From NCBI GenBank assembly GCA_017460835.1, contig JAFUAD010000074.1, positions 1 through 34,697 on the forward strand: a stretch of DNA of 34,697 nucleotides, given 5' to 3'. How positions within the stretch are numbered: the stretch's first letter is position 1; each line of letters opens with the position of its first letter. The notes beneath the pieces were generated by a model. The model was not told the DNA's origin. It did not search any database and worked only from the letters and a program-made list of their open reading frames with translations. This DNA is from Oscillospiraceae bacterium. Lineage in GTDB: Bacteria > Bacillota > Clostridia > Oscillospirales > Ruminococcaceae. The position numbers were made by a program, and so were the translations under genes. Shown here in pieces: positions 15,373-24,459 of the stretch.

Positions 15373-17082
15373 TTATCCGGCGACGGTGCTGTGCGTACCC
15401 TCGCTGCTCTTGAGCGTTTCGACAGACGATGCATACCATTTTCCGTCATCCGCCTTCACGAGCGTCCATCTCAGCGTACCGGCATAGTCATTGACCACGC
15501 GCTTCGTAAGCTGATACTCATAGCTCACCTCGCAGGTGCAGCAGTTTTCGGAATAGACTGCCAGATTGGACACAACGGTCGGGCCGTCCTTGCGGGCGGT
15601 GTAGGGGTTGTTCCAGCCCCATTCGTACATGTTTTCCGTCATGGCATTGTAGACGGTCGATTTCCGGACAAGATACTGCGCAAGTGCGTTGAAATTCCGC
15701 TGCTGCGCCTCATCCTTATTGATGACATAGTTGATATACGCCGCGGTCAGGTCGGTGATGCGCTGCGTCATCTCGTCGCTGATCTCCGCCTCATACGCCG
15801 GGGAATAGACGAGGGAGATGTGCTTTTCGCCCTCCTTCGGCTCCGCCTTCAGCGTGAGCGGTCTGCCGGAGGCGTCCTTCGCCTCCACGACCGGCGCGGC
15901 ATACAGCCCGGTGATCTTGCAGAGCTGTGCATCCGGCTGCGCTGCATATTTCAGCGCGGCTTCATCGAGCTTCAGCGGGGAATCCGCCGGGGCAACAGCC
16001 GTCGGTGCGACCTCGATGCCGTTGACGGTCAGCGTCGAGCCCGCCGGCATGATGACATTCAGGTCATACTCCGGCTCGGAGGCAACCTCCATCAGCGAGG
16101 TCACGGTGCCGACCTTCCAGAGAGTGAAGTCGTGCTTATCCGTGGTGCCGCCGCTGACGAGCTCGACCTGCGCGATCGCAGCCTCGCCGCAGTTGAGATA
16201 ATAGACCGGCTTGTCATCTTTATAGAGTCTGCCGTTTTTCTTCCATGAGAATTTGTAATCCGCCGGATCCTCAATCTCCAGTGTATTGTAGATGGATTCC
16301 GGTGTTTCATACTGCGAAAGCGGCAGGACATTGATCTTTTCCTTCATCAGATTCTGATAGAATGCCTCTCTTGCGGCGGCATCCTGACTGTTCAGCTCGG
16401 TGATATAGGAATCAATGGCATATTTCGGCTGCGAATCCTCATATTCCCGGCAGAGCACCCACATCCAGCGGGAAAGGAGCAGAATGCCGATAAATGCAAG
16501 GACAACATAGATTGTCATGCCGATGCGCCATGCGGAAAAGCCGCTCTTTTTGCCTGCGGTCCCCTCGGCAGCGGCATTTGCTGCCGGACGCTTCTGTGCG
16601 CTGCCGCTCCGCTTTACCGGACGGCGGCCGTCTGCCGGGCGGCGACCCTCTGCGGCTTTTTCATTCGCAAAACGGGTTCCGGCTGCTGCGGATTCACCCC
16701 ATACAAAAGCATCATTTCCGGGCTTTTCATCCGCAAAACGGGTACCTGCCGCTGCGGCGCGGGTTCTCTGCTGCTGACCGCTCGGTGCGGCAGCTCTTTT
16801 CTGCTGCTGATTGCTCGGTGCGGCAGTTCTTTTCTGCTGCTGACCGCTCGGTGCGGCAGCTCTTTTCTGCTGTTGATTGCTCGGTGCGGCAGTTCTTTTC
16901 TGCTGCTGACCGTCCGGTGCAGCGGGTCTTTTTCTCTGCTGACCGCTCGGTGCAGCGGATCTTTGCCGCTGCTGGCCGTCCGCCGATGCGGGACGTCTGC
17001 GCTGCTGCGGCGCGCTGCCGGAGGGTCTTGTCTGTTTGCGGTTCTCGTCCGGAAGCCGGACCTCCTGCTGTTCGTAATCCAT
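15373..17082 (-). CDS. Membrane-anchored protein with a cationic repeat tail, unknown function
   Basis: A 569-residue protein with no family I recognise. Residues 1-190 are disordered, rich in Gln, Lys, Arg, Ala and Pro, and include about six 11-residue repeats of the form QQQKRTAAPSN. One membrane segment follows (about 190-212, MTIYVVLAFIGILLLSRWMW), placing the cationic tail inside and a 350-residue mixed alpha/beta domain outside. The outer part has three cysteines near VYSENCCTCEVSYEY. Ala/Gln/Arg tails of this sort could bind nucleic acid or acidic proteins at the inner face (inference). It starts 21 nt after the stop of the phosphodiester glycosidase gene, with which it is probably co-transcribed, and ends at a strong terminator. 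Confidence 0.85.
   Translation of the reverse strand: MDYEQQEVRLPDENRKQTRPSGSAPQQRRRPASADGQQRQRSAAPSGQQRKRPAAPDGQQQKRTAAPSNQQQKRAAAPSGQQQKRTAAPSNQQQKRAAAPSGQQQRTRAAAAGTRFADEKPGNDAFVWGESAAAGTRFANEKAAEGRRPADGRRPVKRSGSAQKRPAANAAAEGTAGKKSGFSAWRIGMTIYVVLAFIGILLLSRWMWVLCREYEDSQPKYAIDSYITELNSQDAAAREAFYQNLMKEKINVLPLSQYETPESIYNTLEIEDPADYKFSWKKNGRLYKDDKPVYYLNCGEAAIAQVELVSGGTTDKHDFTLWKVGTVTSLMEVASEPEYDLNVIMPAGSTLTVNGIEVAPTAVAPADSPLKLDEAALKYAAQPDAQLCKITGLYAAPVVEAKDASGRPLTLKAEPKEGEKHISLVYSPAYEAEISDEMTQRITDLTAAYINYVINKDEAQQRNFNALAQYLVRKSTVYNAMTENMYEWGWNNPYTARKDGPTVVSNLAVYSENCCTCEVSYEYQLTKRVVNDYAGTLRWTLVKADDGKWYASSVETLKSSEGTHSTVAG
16768..16965 (-). repeat. Six 33-bp in-frame tandem repeats
   Basis: Units start at 16768, 16801, 16834, 16867, 16900 and 16933 with an exact 33-nt period, each coding for 11 residues around QQQKR-AAP. 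Adjacent units alternate between two sequence variants (CTGACCGCTCGG and CTGATTGCTCGG), showing that pairs of units were duplicated. Copy number may vary between strains. Confidence 0.88.
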
Positions 17083-17103
17083 CGTATCAGACCTCCCCTT
17101 CCG

Positions 17104-18138
17104 TCAGTTTTCCTGCGCAACCAGCCAGCATGTCGGCATCTTGCGCGGGCCGTAGAGCGACGAGCAGACCGTGACGAGCTCGCCGTCATAAATCATCATG
17201 GAGGAGCTGCCGCCGTCGAGGTTTGCGGCATTGACTGCGCCGTGCTCCAGCATCACCGAGATCAGATCGTCATAGGTCGCGCCGAGGGAGCCGGGCTGTC
17301 TGCCGTCGATGACGAGAATCAGAACCGTGCCGTCGGCGGTCTGGCCGATCGCGCTTCTGGGGTTGAAGCCGCCGCCGAGGTCCTTGTCCTCGTTGCAGGG
17401 GTTGCCGTTGACGATCAGCACCGGCCCGAAGCAGACCGCATCGCGGATGCCCGCATCAATCGCCTGCTGGCCGGTCATCGTGCCGACATGCAGGATATTG
17501 TTGTTGTCGAAGCCGATGACATCATAGGTGCTGCCGAGCGAGCCCCATTTCAGCTCACCCTGCGAAATGACCATTTCAAGCGGAACACCGCCGTTTCCGA
17601 CGCCGCCGTTATCGGCAAAGCCGCCGGCATTGATGCCCGCGAGGGCGCCGTAGCTCTGCACCATCTCTGCGACGCGCTTGCCCTCCTGATTATTGCCGAA
17701 GGCGCCCGAGATGCCGACAAACACGCGGGAAGGATCCGAGATCTTGAGGAGCTTGCCGCGGTAGGTCGAGCCGGTGATCTCCACGAGCTCGGTCGCGGGA
17801 CGGTCAACCGCCTCGCCGCCCTCATTTTCGTCTGCTCTTGCCGCGATCTTCACAAGATCGGGGTCGGTGACCTCATCGGTCGTATTGCTGCGGAAGGTGC
17901 CGATGTACTCCGCGATCTGCTCATCCGTATAGAACCAGTCGGCGAGGAATTTCACCGCACTGGTCTCCTTGACCGTACACACAAAGAGCTTCTGTGCCGT
18001 CGGGAAGGGTCCCTTTGCGATGACGAGCATCAACATCAGCAGCCCGAATACAATCAAAATCAGCGTCGTCAGAAGGACAATGAAGAACCGCCCGATTACT
18101 TTTCCGACGGTGAGTCCTTTTGCTTTTGCTTTAGCCAT
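17104..18138 (-). CDS. Membrane-anchored phosphodiester glycosidase (NAGPA family)
   Basis: A 344-residue protein: a basic N-terminus (MAKAKAKGLTVGK), one membrane span (about 17-42), then an extracellular phosphodiester glycosidase domain from about 125 to the end. Family marks are GALAGINAGGFADNGG, NPRSAIG, DGRQPGS and ANLDGGSSSMMIYDG. Members remove sugars in phosphodiester linkage (the animal homologue uncovers mannose-6-phosphate; bacterial ones act on cell-wall or exopolysaccharide material). The ATG at 18138 is preceded by AGGAAAGG; an upstream extension of 41 codons covers promoter sequence. A second family member is at 33013-34044. Substrate unknown. Confidence 0.88.
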   Translation of the reverse strand: MAKAKAKGLTVGKVIGRFFIVLLTTLILIVFGLLMLMLVIAKGPFPTAQKLFVCTVKETSAVKFLADWFYTDEQIAEYIGTFRSNTTDEVTDPDLVKIAARADENEGGEAVDRPATELVEITGSTYRGKLLKISDPSRVFVGISGAFGNNQEGKRVAEMVQSYGALAGINAGGFADNGGVGNGGVPLEMVISQGELKWGSLGSTYDVIGFDNNNILHVGTMTGQQAIDAGIRDAVCFGPVLIVNGNPCNEDKDLGGGFNPRSAIGQTADGTVLILVIDGRQPGSLGATYDDLISVMLEHGAVNAANLDGGSSSMMIYDGELVTVCSSLYGPRKMPTCWLVAQEN

Positions 18139-18219
18139 AAAAGCGCCAACATCCTTTCCTGTTTCTGTTTCCTGTTTCTGTGCGCCGCATCTGCAAAAGA
18201 GCCTGACGGCGCACCTTAT

Positions 18220-18248
18220 ATTGTAATGCAAAATGCGAAAAAAAGCAA
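18220..18248 (-). promoter_or_regulatory. Promoter for the phosphodiester glycosidase operon
   Basis: On the minus strand: TTGCTT (18248-18243), 17 nt, TACAAT (18225-18220). A short A-rich/T-rich inverted repeat just upstream (around 18236-18256) may terminate the preceding transcript. The rest of 18139-18375 shows no gene. Confidence 0.75.
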
Positions 18249-18375
18249 GCCTTTTTTGCATTTTCCGACATTTTCCTCATAGCAGCGGCATTTTTCGCCG
18301 TTTTTGTGTGCCAGATGACAAACGGAGCGCCCCCCGCCGGCATCGGCAGAAGGCGCGGTTTCATCCGGAGCCCGA

Positions 18376-19080
18376 TCACACCGGCTTCCGGATATTCTGT
18401 GCAAGATACGCTCTGGTCTGCGGGCTGTCGCCGATCGCACACTGCGGCGCAAAGGGCTGCACCAGATTGACAATGTAATCGACCTGCGCGGGCTTGCCGG
18501 TGAACTGGTAATCAATATGATCGCCGTAGCAGTTGTAGGCCGTGAGGAACAGTCCCGTCGGCTTGTTCGAGTAGATCGCCGAGGCGAGCAGAGCGCCGAG
18601 CAGCATGGCCATCGCCGCCTGCCCTCTGCGGTCCTCCTTGCAGACCAGCAGCAGGCACTTATTCGGGATAAACGTCGTAAAATCGCCCGGCTTCATGATG
18701 AAGGTCGGCGTCAGCATGAAGCGCTTGTCGGCATACTCGACCCGTCCGTAGGCCTCGTTGAAGGTCGCCGCAACGCCCTCCGCGCCGCCGTAGCGCTGAA
18801 ACACGAGATGCTTCTCCGGGTGCTTTTCCTTCCGGGATTTGACGAACGCAGCGATCAGCAGAATCAGCCCGAGAATGCCGAACATGATCGAAAAGCCGTA
18901 GACCAGCGCTTCCGCCCCAACTTTGTCCATCCCGGATAAGAGCGCCGCATAGACGATGATCGCCAGAAAGCATTGCATCACGATCAGGCCGATCAGCACG
19001 CCGTTGGTTTTCTTGGAATAAAACCTTGTCACATTTTCCAGTACATCTGCCGCAGAGAGCGGCTGAGAAATATCCTGCAC
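18376..19080 (-). CDS. Membrane protein of unknown function downstream of lon
   Basis: A 234-residue protein with two clear membrane spans near 28-47 and 60-82, then a soluble part of about 140 residues with a possible third hydrophobic stretch (AAMAMLLGALLASAIY). The soluble part contains RYGGAEGVAATFNEAYGR and resembles pleckstrin-like or bacterial PH-type membrane proteins only vaguely; I do not assign a family. The start is GTG at 19080 with AGGAAAGGCGG upstream. The gap to lon is 32 nt, so it is probably read from the lon promoter. Confidence 0.8.
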   Translation of the reverse strand: MQDISQPLSAADVLENVTRFYSKKTNGVLIGLIVMQCFLAIIVYAALLSGMDKVGAEALVYGFSIMFGILGLILLIAAFVKSRKEKHPEKHLVFQRYGGAEGVAATFNEAYGRVEYADKRFMLTPTFIMKPGDFTTFIPNKCLLLVCKEDRRGQAAMAMLLGALLASAIYSNKPTGLFLTAYNCYGDHIDYQFTGKPAQVDYIVNLVQPFAPQCAIGDSPQTRAYLAQNIRKPV

Positions 19081-19112
19081 AGTTTTTCCGCCTTTCCTCT
19101 TCAGGGGGCGTC

Positions 19113-21575
19113 TCAGGAGACGCTCCGGTTATTTCTGTGTGATTTTGCTGCCGGCATCGGTGACAGCATCACGGCCTCCTCCGGGAGCAGCGGTTCGAGC
19201 GTCATGTCGTATTCCGGCGGGATCAGCGCCGTATCGAGCACGGTCTCGACCGTCTCACAGGGGATAAAGTGGATCGCATTCCGGACGGTTTCGTCGAGTT
19301 CAGAGAGCTCCGGCTCATTGCCCGCGGGAATCAGAACCGTGCGGATGCCGTTTTTATACGCAGCCATGGACTTTTCGACCAGCCCGCCGATCGGCAGGAC
19401 TCTGCCGTGCAGCGTGATCTCGCCGGTCATGGCGATATCGTGCCGGACGGGAATGCCGCTCAGTGCGGACACGAGGCCGGTCAGCATCGTGACGCCGGCG
19501 CTCGGGCCGTCCTTCGGGACAGCGCCCTCCGGTGCATGGATGTGGATATCCTTCGATTTGAAATATTCGGGGTTGATGCTGTATTTTTTCGCGACCGAGC
19601 GCGTATAGGAGACCGCGAGCTTTGCGCTCTCCTTCATGACCTCGCCGAGCGAGCCCGTGAGCTGAATATCGCCCTTGCCGTCCATGATGAGCACCTCAAG
19701 CGGCATCAGCACGCCGCCGACGCTCGTCCATGCGAGCCCGTTGACCATGCCGACCGCATCGGATTTCGAGTAATAATCGCCGAGGAACTTGTGCGGGCCG
19801 AGTGCCGCTTCGACGGTTTCCGGCGTATATACGACCTTTTTCACATCGCCGGTCAGCAGCGACTTCGCACATTTTCTGCAAAGCGACGCGATATTCCGCT
19901 CGAGCGTGCGGACGCCGGCCTCCTTGCCGTAATAGTCGATCAGGTCATAGACCGCCGCGTCGGTCATCCGCATCTGCGATGCCTTCAGCCCGTTCGCCTT
20001 GAGCTGCTTCTTGACGAGATGCTCCTTCGCGATGTGGAATTTCTCCTCTCTGGTATAGGAGTTGATCTCGATGACGTCCATGCGGTCATAGAGCGGCGCG
20101 GGAATCGCGGAGGCATCGTTCGCGGTCGTCAGGAAGAGCACCTGCGAGAGATCGAACGGCACCTCGACATAGTGGTCGCGGAAGGCGTGGTTCTGTGCGC
20201 TGTCGAGCACCTCGAGCAGCGCCGCTGCCGGGTCACCCTTGAAGTCGCCGGAGAGCTTGTCGATCTCATCGAGCAGCACGAGCGGGTTCATGCTCTTGCC
20301 CTGCCGGACGGCATCAATCACTCTGCCGGGCATCGCGCCGACATAGGTCTTTCTGTGGCCTCTGATCTCCGCCTCATCGCGGACACCGCCGAGCGACACG
20401 CGCACATAGTTTCTGCCGAGCGCGCGCGCAACCGACTGTGCGATCGAGGTCTTGCCGACGCCGGGGGGGCCGACGAGGCAGATGATCTGCCCGGTGAGCT
20501 TCGGCTGAAGCGCATGCACGCTCATGGCTTCGAGCACGCGCTCTTTCACGCGTTTGAGCCCGTAATGCTCGCGGTCGAGCAGTGCCTCCGCCTTTTTGAT
20601 ATCGAGCTTCTCCTTCGTATAGACGCCCCACGGCAGGCCGAGCACGGTCTCCAGATAGTTGTTGATGACATATGCCTCCTGCGAGCCGGAGGGCATTTTT
20701 GTGAGCTGATTCGCTTCCTTCCGGAGCTTTTCCTTGATTTCGTCTGAGGCTGCGAGCTTGTCGATCTGCGAGAGATATTTCTGCACATCGTTGCCGTCGC
20801 CGTCGCCGAGCTCCTCCGAAATGACGCGCTGCTGCTCGCGGAGATACATCTCACGCTGTCCCTGGTCGATGCGGGACTGCACACTGTTTTGCAGCTCCGT
20901 CTCGATTTTCAGCACCTCATTCTCGCGGATGAGCACCGCATAGAGCATGGTCAGCCGGAGGAACAGGCTCCCCTCCTCCAGCATGAGCTGCCGGTCGTGA
21001 TAATCGAATTCGAGATTCGACCAGATGCCCTCAAAGAGCATCTCCGGGCTCTCCTCCGAGAGCACCATCTCCGCGAATTCCCGCGGCATTCTGCGCGAGA
21101 GCCGGCAGTTTGCCGCAAAGGCATCCTTCACGGAATTGACGATCGCCTGCATTTCAACGGGCGAGGATTTGACTCTGCTGTATGTCGGCAGCGGCTTGTA
21201 CTCCGCCTCCCAGAAGCCGTCCTCCTCCGGGGCATAGAGCTTCAGGAGCTTTGTCCGGGCAATGCCCTCGACAAGCACTCTTGTGCCCTCCCTTGCCCGC
21301 ATGACCTGCCGGATCTCGCAGATCACGCCGGTGCGGTAGAGGTCGCGGGCTTTGGGCTGCATGAGGCTCTGGTCGCGCTGTGCGACGAGGATGATGCGCC
21401 TGTCATTGCTGACGGCGGCATCGACGGCCTTTTTGGATTCGCTTCTGCCGATCTCAAAGTCCATGACCATATGCGGATATGCGACAAGACCGCGCAGCGC
21501 AACGAGCGGGAGTTTTGCGGCCTCCGGCTCCTGTACCTGTTCTGTATCGGGAGTGCGTTGTTCTTTCTCTTGCAT
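19113..21575 (-). CDS. lon: ATP-dependent protease Lon
   Basis: The 820-residue protein is full length. It has the N-terminal substrate domain (LPLVALRGLVAYPHMVMDF), a coiled-coil linker, the AAA+ module with Walker A GPPGVGKT (about 369-376) and Walker B LVLLDEIDKL, sensor regions, and the C-terminal Ser-Lys protease with PKDGPSAG (catalytic Ser about 690) and GGLVEKSMAAYKNG (catalytic Lys in EK). It degrades misfolded and regulatory proteins in the cytosol. The ribosome site before the ATG is weak (GGAAAAG). It has its own promoter downstream of clpX and is last of the tig-clpP-clpX-lon block. Confidence 0.97.
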   Translation of the reverse strand: MQEKEQRTPDTEQVQEPEAAKLPLVALRGLVAYPHMVMDFEIGRSESKKAVDAAVSNDRRIILVAQRDQSLMQPKARDLYRTGVICEIRQVMRAREGTRVLVEGIARTKLLKLYAPEEDGFWEAEYKPLPTYSRVKSSPVEMQAIVNSVKDAFAANCRLSRRMPREFAEMVLSEESPEMLFEGIWSNLEFDYHDRQLMLEEGSLFLRLTMLYAVLIRENEVLKIETELQNSVQSRIDQGQREMYLREQQRVISEELGDGDGNDVQKYLSQIDKLAASDEIKEKLRKEANQLTKMPSGSQEAYVINNYLETVLGLPWGVYTKEKLDIKKAEALLDREHYGLKRVKERVLEAMSVHALQPKLTGQIICLVGPPGVGKTSIAQSVARALGRNYVRVSLGGVRDEAEIRGHRKTYVGAMPGRVIDAVRQGKSMNPLVLLDEIDKLSGDFKGDPAAALLEVLDSAQNHAFRDHYVEVPFDLSQVLFLTTANDASAIPAPLYDRMDVIEINSYTREEKFHIAKEHLVKKQLKANGLKASQMRMTDAAVYDLIDYYGKEAGVRTLERNIASLCRKCAKSLLTGDVKKVVYTPETVEAALGPHKFLGDYYSKSDAVGMVNGLAWTSVGGVLMPLEVLIMDGKGDIQLTGSLGEVMKESAKLAVSYTRSVAKKYSINPEYFKSKDIHIHAPEGAVPKDGPSAGVTMLTGLVSALSGIPVRHDIAMTGEITLHGRVLPIGGLVEKSMAAYKNGIRTVLIPAGNEPELSELDETVRNAIHFIPCETVETVLDTALIPPEYDMTLEPLLPEEAVMLSPMPAAKSHRNNRSVS

Positions 21576-21666
21576 ATTTCTTTTCCAATCTGCCCTGCGC
21601 GGCGGTAGTGCTGCCCTGAGCCCGTGCGCAGCCGGAACAGGGTTTCAGTGCATCCGATATACCATC

Positions 21667-21695
21667 ATTATACCGGAAATACGCAAAAAAAGCAA
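21667..21695 (-). promoter_or_regulatory. Promoter for lon
   Basis: On the minus strand: TTGCTT (21695-21690), 17 nt, TATAAT (21672-21667). The -35 region lies within the T-run of the clpX terminator. No CtsR or CIRCE operator was seen. Confidence 0.78.
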
Positions 21696-21722
21696 GCGGA
21701 AAAATCCGTCAGCCTGCTTTTT
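21685..21722 (-). terminator. clpX terminator overlapping the lon -35 box
   Basis: On the minus strand AAAAAGCAGGC pairs with GCTTGCTTTTT (one mismatch) and runs into seven T. A second, stronger hairpin without T-run, GAATCTCC/GGAGATTC (21730-21761), lies just before it, right after the clpX stop. Confidence 0.75.
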
Positions 21723-21774
21723 CTGAAACGAATCTCCCGCAGATCGCTCCGCAGGAGATTCCGGATCGGTTGTA

Positions 21775-23043
21775 TTATGCCGTCTCCGGCAGCTTGCTCT
21801 CTCCGCAGACGACCTGTGGCGCCGTGCCGTTCCGGACGCAGTCCGCGGTAATGACGACGCGCCGGACATTTTCCTGCGAGGGCACATCGAACATCGTCTG
21901 CATGAGGATGCCCTCGAGAATGGCACGCAGGCCGCGCGCGCCGGTTTTCTGCTCGATCGCGCGCTTTGCGATCTCGACGAGCGCATCATGCTCTGCTTCC
22001 AGCTCGATATTGTCGTAACGGAACAGCTTTTTGTACTGCCTGAGCAGCGCATTCTTCGGCTCGGTGAGAATGCGGATCAGCGAATCCTCGTCCATTTCGT
22101 CGAGCGCGGTGATGATCGGCAGGCGGCCGACAAGCTCCGGCACGATGCCGAATTTCACGAGGTCCTGCGGAATGACCTTCCGGAAGATATTGGCAGTTTT
22201 CTCGGTTTTCGAGAGTACCGGCGCACCGAAGCCGAGCGCAGAGGACTGCGTTCTGTTAATGATATGCTTTTCGAGCCCGTCGAAGGCGCCGCCGCAGATG
22301 AACAGGATATTCTTTGTATTGATGTGGATGAACTCCTGATTCGGGTGCTTTCTGCCGCCCTGCGGCGGGACATTGGAAACCGTGCCCTCGATGATCTTCA
22401 GCAGCGACTGCTGCACGCCCTCTCCGCTGACATCTCTCGTGAGGGAGGTGTTCTCGGATTTGCGCGCAATTTTGTCGATTTCGTCGATATAGATGATACC
22501 GCGCTCTGCCGCCTCGACATCGAAATTCGCCGCCTGAATCAGTCTCAGCAGCACATTTTCCACATCGTCGCCGACATAGCCCGCCTCGGTGATCGTGGTC
22601 GCGTCCGCGATGGCAAACGGCACATCGAGGATCTTCGCGAGCGTCTGCGCGAGGTAGGTCTTGCCGACGCCGGTCGGCCCGAGCAGCAGCACATTGCTCT
22701 TTTGCAGCTCGACGTCATCGCCGTCGTCCTGCGAGAGAATGCGCTTGTAGTGGTTATAAACCGAGACAGAGAGCGAAATCTTCGCCTGCTCCTGTCCGAT
22801 GACATATTCATCGAGCACCTTTTTGATCTCGGCGGGCTTGAGCAGATTGATCTTCTTCTCGGATTTTCTGCCCCTGCCGTTCTTCTGGCTCTGCGGCTTC
22901 AGATCGAGATCGCCGTACAGCAGCTCATAGCAGTATGTCACGCATTCGTCGCAGATATTATTGTTTCCGGCAGAGAAGATGCTCTGCACCTTACTCTCCG
23001 GCTTTCCGCAAAAATTGCAGATTCGCATTCCTTTTTCCGGCAT
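21775..23043 (-). CDS. clpX: ATP-dependent Clp protease ATP-binding subunit ClpX
   Basis: A 422-residue AAA+ unfoldase that feeds substrates to ClpP. The N-terminal zinc-binding domain shows CNFCGK and ICDECV (four cysteines); Walker A is GPTGVGKT, Walker [11 protein letters not shown], and the loop and C-terminal parts (RNYD-like [18 protein letters not shown]) are intact. The ATG at 23043 has GGGAAAGGAGAG 5 nt upstream; earlier in-frame codons overlap that site. Separated from clpP by a zinc-ribbon/SHOCT gene, an unusual interruption of the clpP-clpX pair. Confidence 0.97.
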   Translation of the reverse strand: MPEKGMRICNFCGKPESKVQSIFSAGNNNICDECVTYCYELLYGDLDLKPQSQKNGRGRKSEKKINLLKPAEIKKVLDEYVIGQEQAKISLSVSVYNHYKRILSQDDGDDVELQKSNVLLLGPTGVGKTYLAQTLAKILDVPFAIADATTITEAGYVGDDVENVLLRLIQAANFDVEAAERGIIYIDEIDKIARKSENTSLTRDVSGEGVQQSLLKIIEGTVSNVPPQGGRKHPNQEFIHINTKNILFICGGAFDGLEKHIINRTQSSALGFGAPVLSKTEKTANIFRKVIPQDLVKFGIVPELVGRLPIITALDEMDEDSLIRILTEPKNALLRQYKKLFRYDNIELEAEHDALVEIAKRAIEQKTGARGLRAILEGILMQTMFDVPSQENVRRVVITADCVRNGTAPQVVCGESKLPETA

Positions 23044-23094
23044 GTATTCTCTCCTTTCCCTCATTCAGATCAGAATCAGCGGATTCACAGCGAT

Positions 23095-23682
23095 TCAGTT
23101 ATTCAGTATGATTTTCTTCTGCTCCTGATATTCCTCGTCTGTCAGTGCGCCTTCATCGAGAAGCTCCTTCAGCGTATACAGTGCCTTGACCTTATCCGAT
23201 GTAGTGACTGCGCTCTCTTCGCCCGGGTCAATATGTGCAGCTTCCAGATACCCTTTCGGCACCTTGAATCTGTAGGCGACCAGCTTTCGGACATACTTCG
23301 GGTCACGCAGACGGTTCTGTGATTCTTCCAGCATCCGCTGCATGTTCTGCTTTCGGGAGCTGTATGTTGCGACTTCGATTCCGATTGTTATGGCAGCAAT
23401 CAAAAACAATACAACACCTACCGGTATCGAAACGGGTAAAGCCGCAGCGCTCAGCAGGGCAGAGATAATACCGCGCAGCGCCGCCTCTTTTCGCACGGTT
23501 TTACAAACATACTTTTTCGGCGGGACAAGAGCCGGTTCAATGAATTCAGTATCTCTGAATTCAAATCCGCAGTTTGGGCAAGTGACAAACGGATAACCGT
23601 ATTTCCTCCTGGGATACCAAGCGTGACGCTCATAAACCTTCATGCATTCAGGACATTTCTTTACAGTATAGATACGAGCCAA
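23095..23682 (-). CDS. Zinc-ribbon membrane protein with C-terminal SHOCT domain
   Basis: A 195-residue protein. The N-terminus holds two CxxC pairs (CPECMK near 9-14, CPNCGFEF near 35-42), a zinc ribbon. One or two hydrophobic segments lie at about 72-104 (ISALLSAAALPVSIPVGVVL and following), then a basic linker. The last 28 residues (LYTLKELLDEGALTDEEYQE and following) are a SHOCT motif, often found in membrane-linked proteins that oligomerise. The start is TTG (23682) with GGGAGTGAGGG upstream. Codon use is visibly more AT-rich than in clpP or clpX on either side, suggesting later insertion. Function unknown. Confidence 0.82.
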   Translation of the reverse strand: MARIYTVKKCPECMKVYERHAWYPRRKYGYPFVTCPNCGFEFRDTEFIEPALVPPKKYVCKTVRKEAALRGIISALLSAAALPVSIPVGVVLFLIAAITIGIEVATYSSRKQNMQRMLEESQNRLRDPKYVRKLVAYRFKVPKGYLEAAHIDPGEESAVTTSDKVKALYTLKELLDEGALTDEEYQEQKKIILNN

Positions 23683-23718
23683 TCGCCCTCACTCCCTCCC
23701 GCAGTGAAATCAATCGGA

Positions 23719-24324
23719 TTATCTTTTGGCGACGACCTTATCAATCAGTCCGTATTTGAGTGCTTCCTCAGCGGTCATGAAGTAGTCGCGCTCGACATCG
23801 CGCTCGATCTCCTCCAGCGCCTTTCCGGTATTCTCGGAGAGGATCCGGTTGAGGTTGCCCTTGGTGCGGAGCAGGTTGTCCGTGCGGATCTTGATATCGG
23901 TCGCCTGACCGGAGAGCCCGCCGCCCATAATCAGCGGCTGGTGAATCATGATCTCGCTGTTCGGGAGCGCCATGCGCTTGCCCTTCGCACCGGAGGAAAG
24001 CAGCAGCGCGCCCATCGAGGCGGCAAGGCCGATGCAGATGGTCGCAACGTCGCATTTGATATACTGCATGGTGTCATAGATCGCCATGCCCGCCGTCACG
24101 GAGCCGCCGGGGCTGTTGATATAGAGGGAGATATCCTTCTCCGGGTCCTGGCTCTCAAGGAACAGGAGCTGCGCAACGACAAGGCTCGCAGTCACATCGT
24201 TCACATCCTCGGAGAGCATGATGATCCGGTCATTGAGCAGGCGGGAGTAAATATCATATGCCCGCTCGCCGCGGTTTGTCTGTTCGATTACGGTCGGGAC
24301 AAGGCTCATGTTCATGTTCATCAT
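23719..24324 (-). CDS. clpP: ATP-dependent Clp protease proteolytic subunit ClpP
   Basis: A 201-residue serine peptidase that forms the ClpXP chamber. The catalytic Ser103 is in GLAASMGA, His128 in EIMIHQPL, and the Asp in the [11 protein letters not shown] region. The oxyanion Gly-rich YINSPGGSV and the N-terminal [20 protein letters not shown] are standard. The start ATG at 24324 has AAGAAAGGATGG 7 nt upstream; the open frame runs 31 codons further but lacks homology. It follows tig after a stable hairpin. Confidence 0.97.
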   Translation of the reverse strand: MMNMNMSLVPTVIEQTNRGERAYDIYSRLLNDRIIMLSEDVNDVTASLVVAQLLFLESQDPEKDISLYINSPGGSVTAGMAIYDTMQYIKCDVATICIGLAASMGALLLSSGAKGKRMALPNSEIMIHQPLIMGGGLSGQATDIKIRTDNLLRTKGNLNRILSENTGKALEEIERDVERDYFMTAEEALKYGLIDKVVAKR

Positions 24325-24390
24325 TCGTGTGCCATCCTTTCTTCGGCGGAAATCGCGGTTTTTCGGCAAATTCCCGTATAAAGCAATGTT

Positions 24391-24439
24391 CCGGCTCATG
24401 CTCTGCACAGAGTTCATCCTGTGCAGAGCAACAAGCCGG
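24391..24439 (-). other. Stable two-tier hairpin in the tig-clpP intergenic mRNA
   Basis: Inner arms GCTCTGCACAG (24400-24410) and CTGTGCAGAGC (24419-24429) are perfect over 11 bp; outer arms CCGGCT (24391-24396) and AGCCGG (24434-24439) add 6 bp. No T-run follows, so it should not terminate but may protect tig mRNA from 3' decay, be an RNase III site or tune clpP expression. Confidence 0.8.
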
Positions 24440-24459
24440 GGTATCAGTATGTGTGTGTA

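Noticed and set aside
16768-16965. Possible CRISPR-like array from evenly spaced repeats
   Set aside because: The 33-bp units are contiguous with no unique spacers and keep an open reading frame; it is a coding tandem repeat.
19106-19128. Short inverted repeat GCGTCT/AGACGC over the lon stop codon
   Set aside because: No T-run and only 6 bp; too weak to call a terminator.
19269-20747. 492-codon open frame on the plus strand opposite lon
   Set aside because: Antisense shadow of the lon AAA+ and protease domains.
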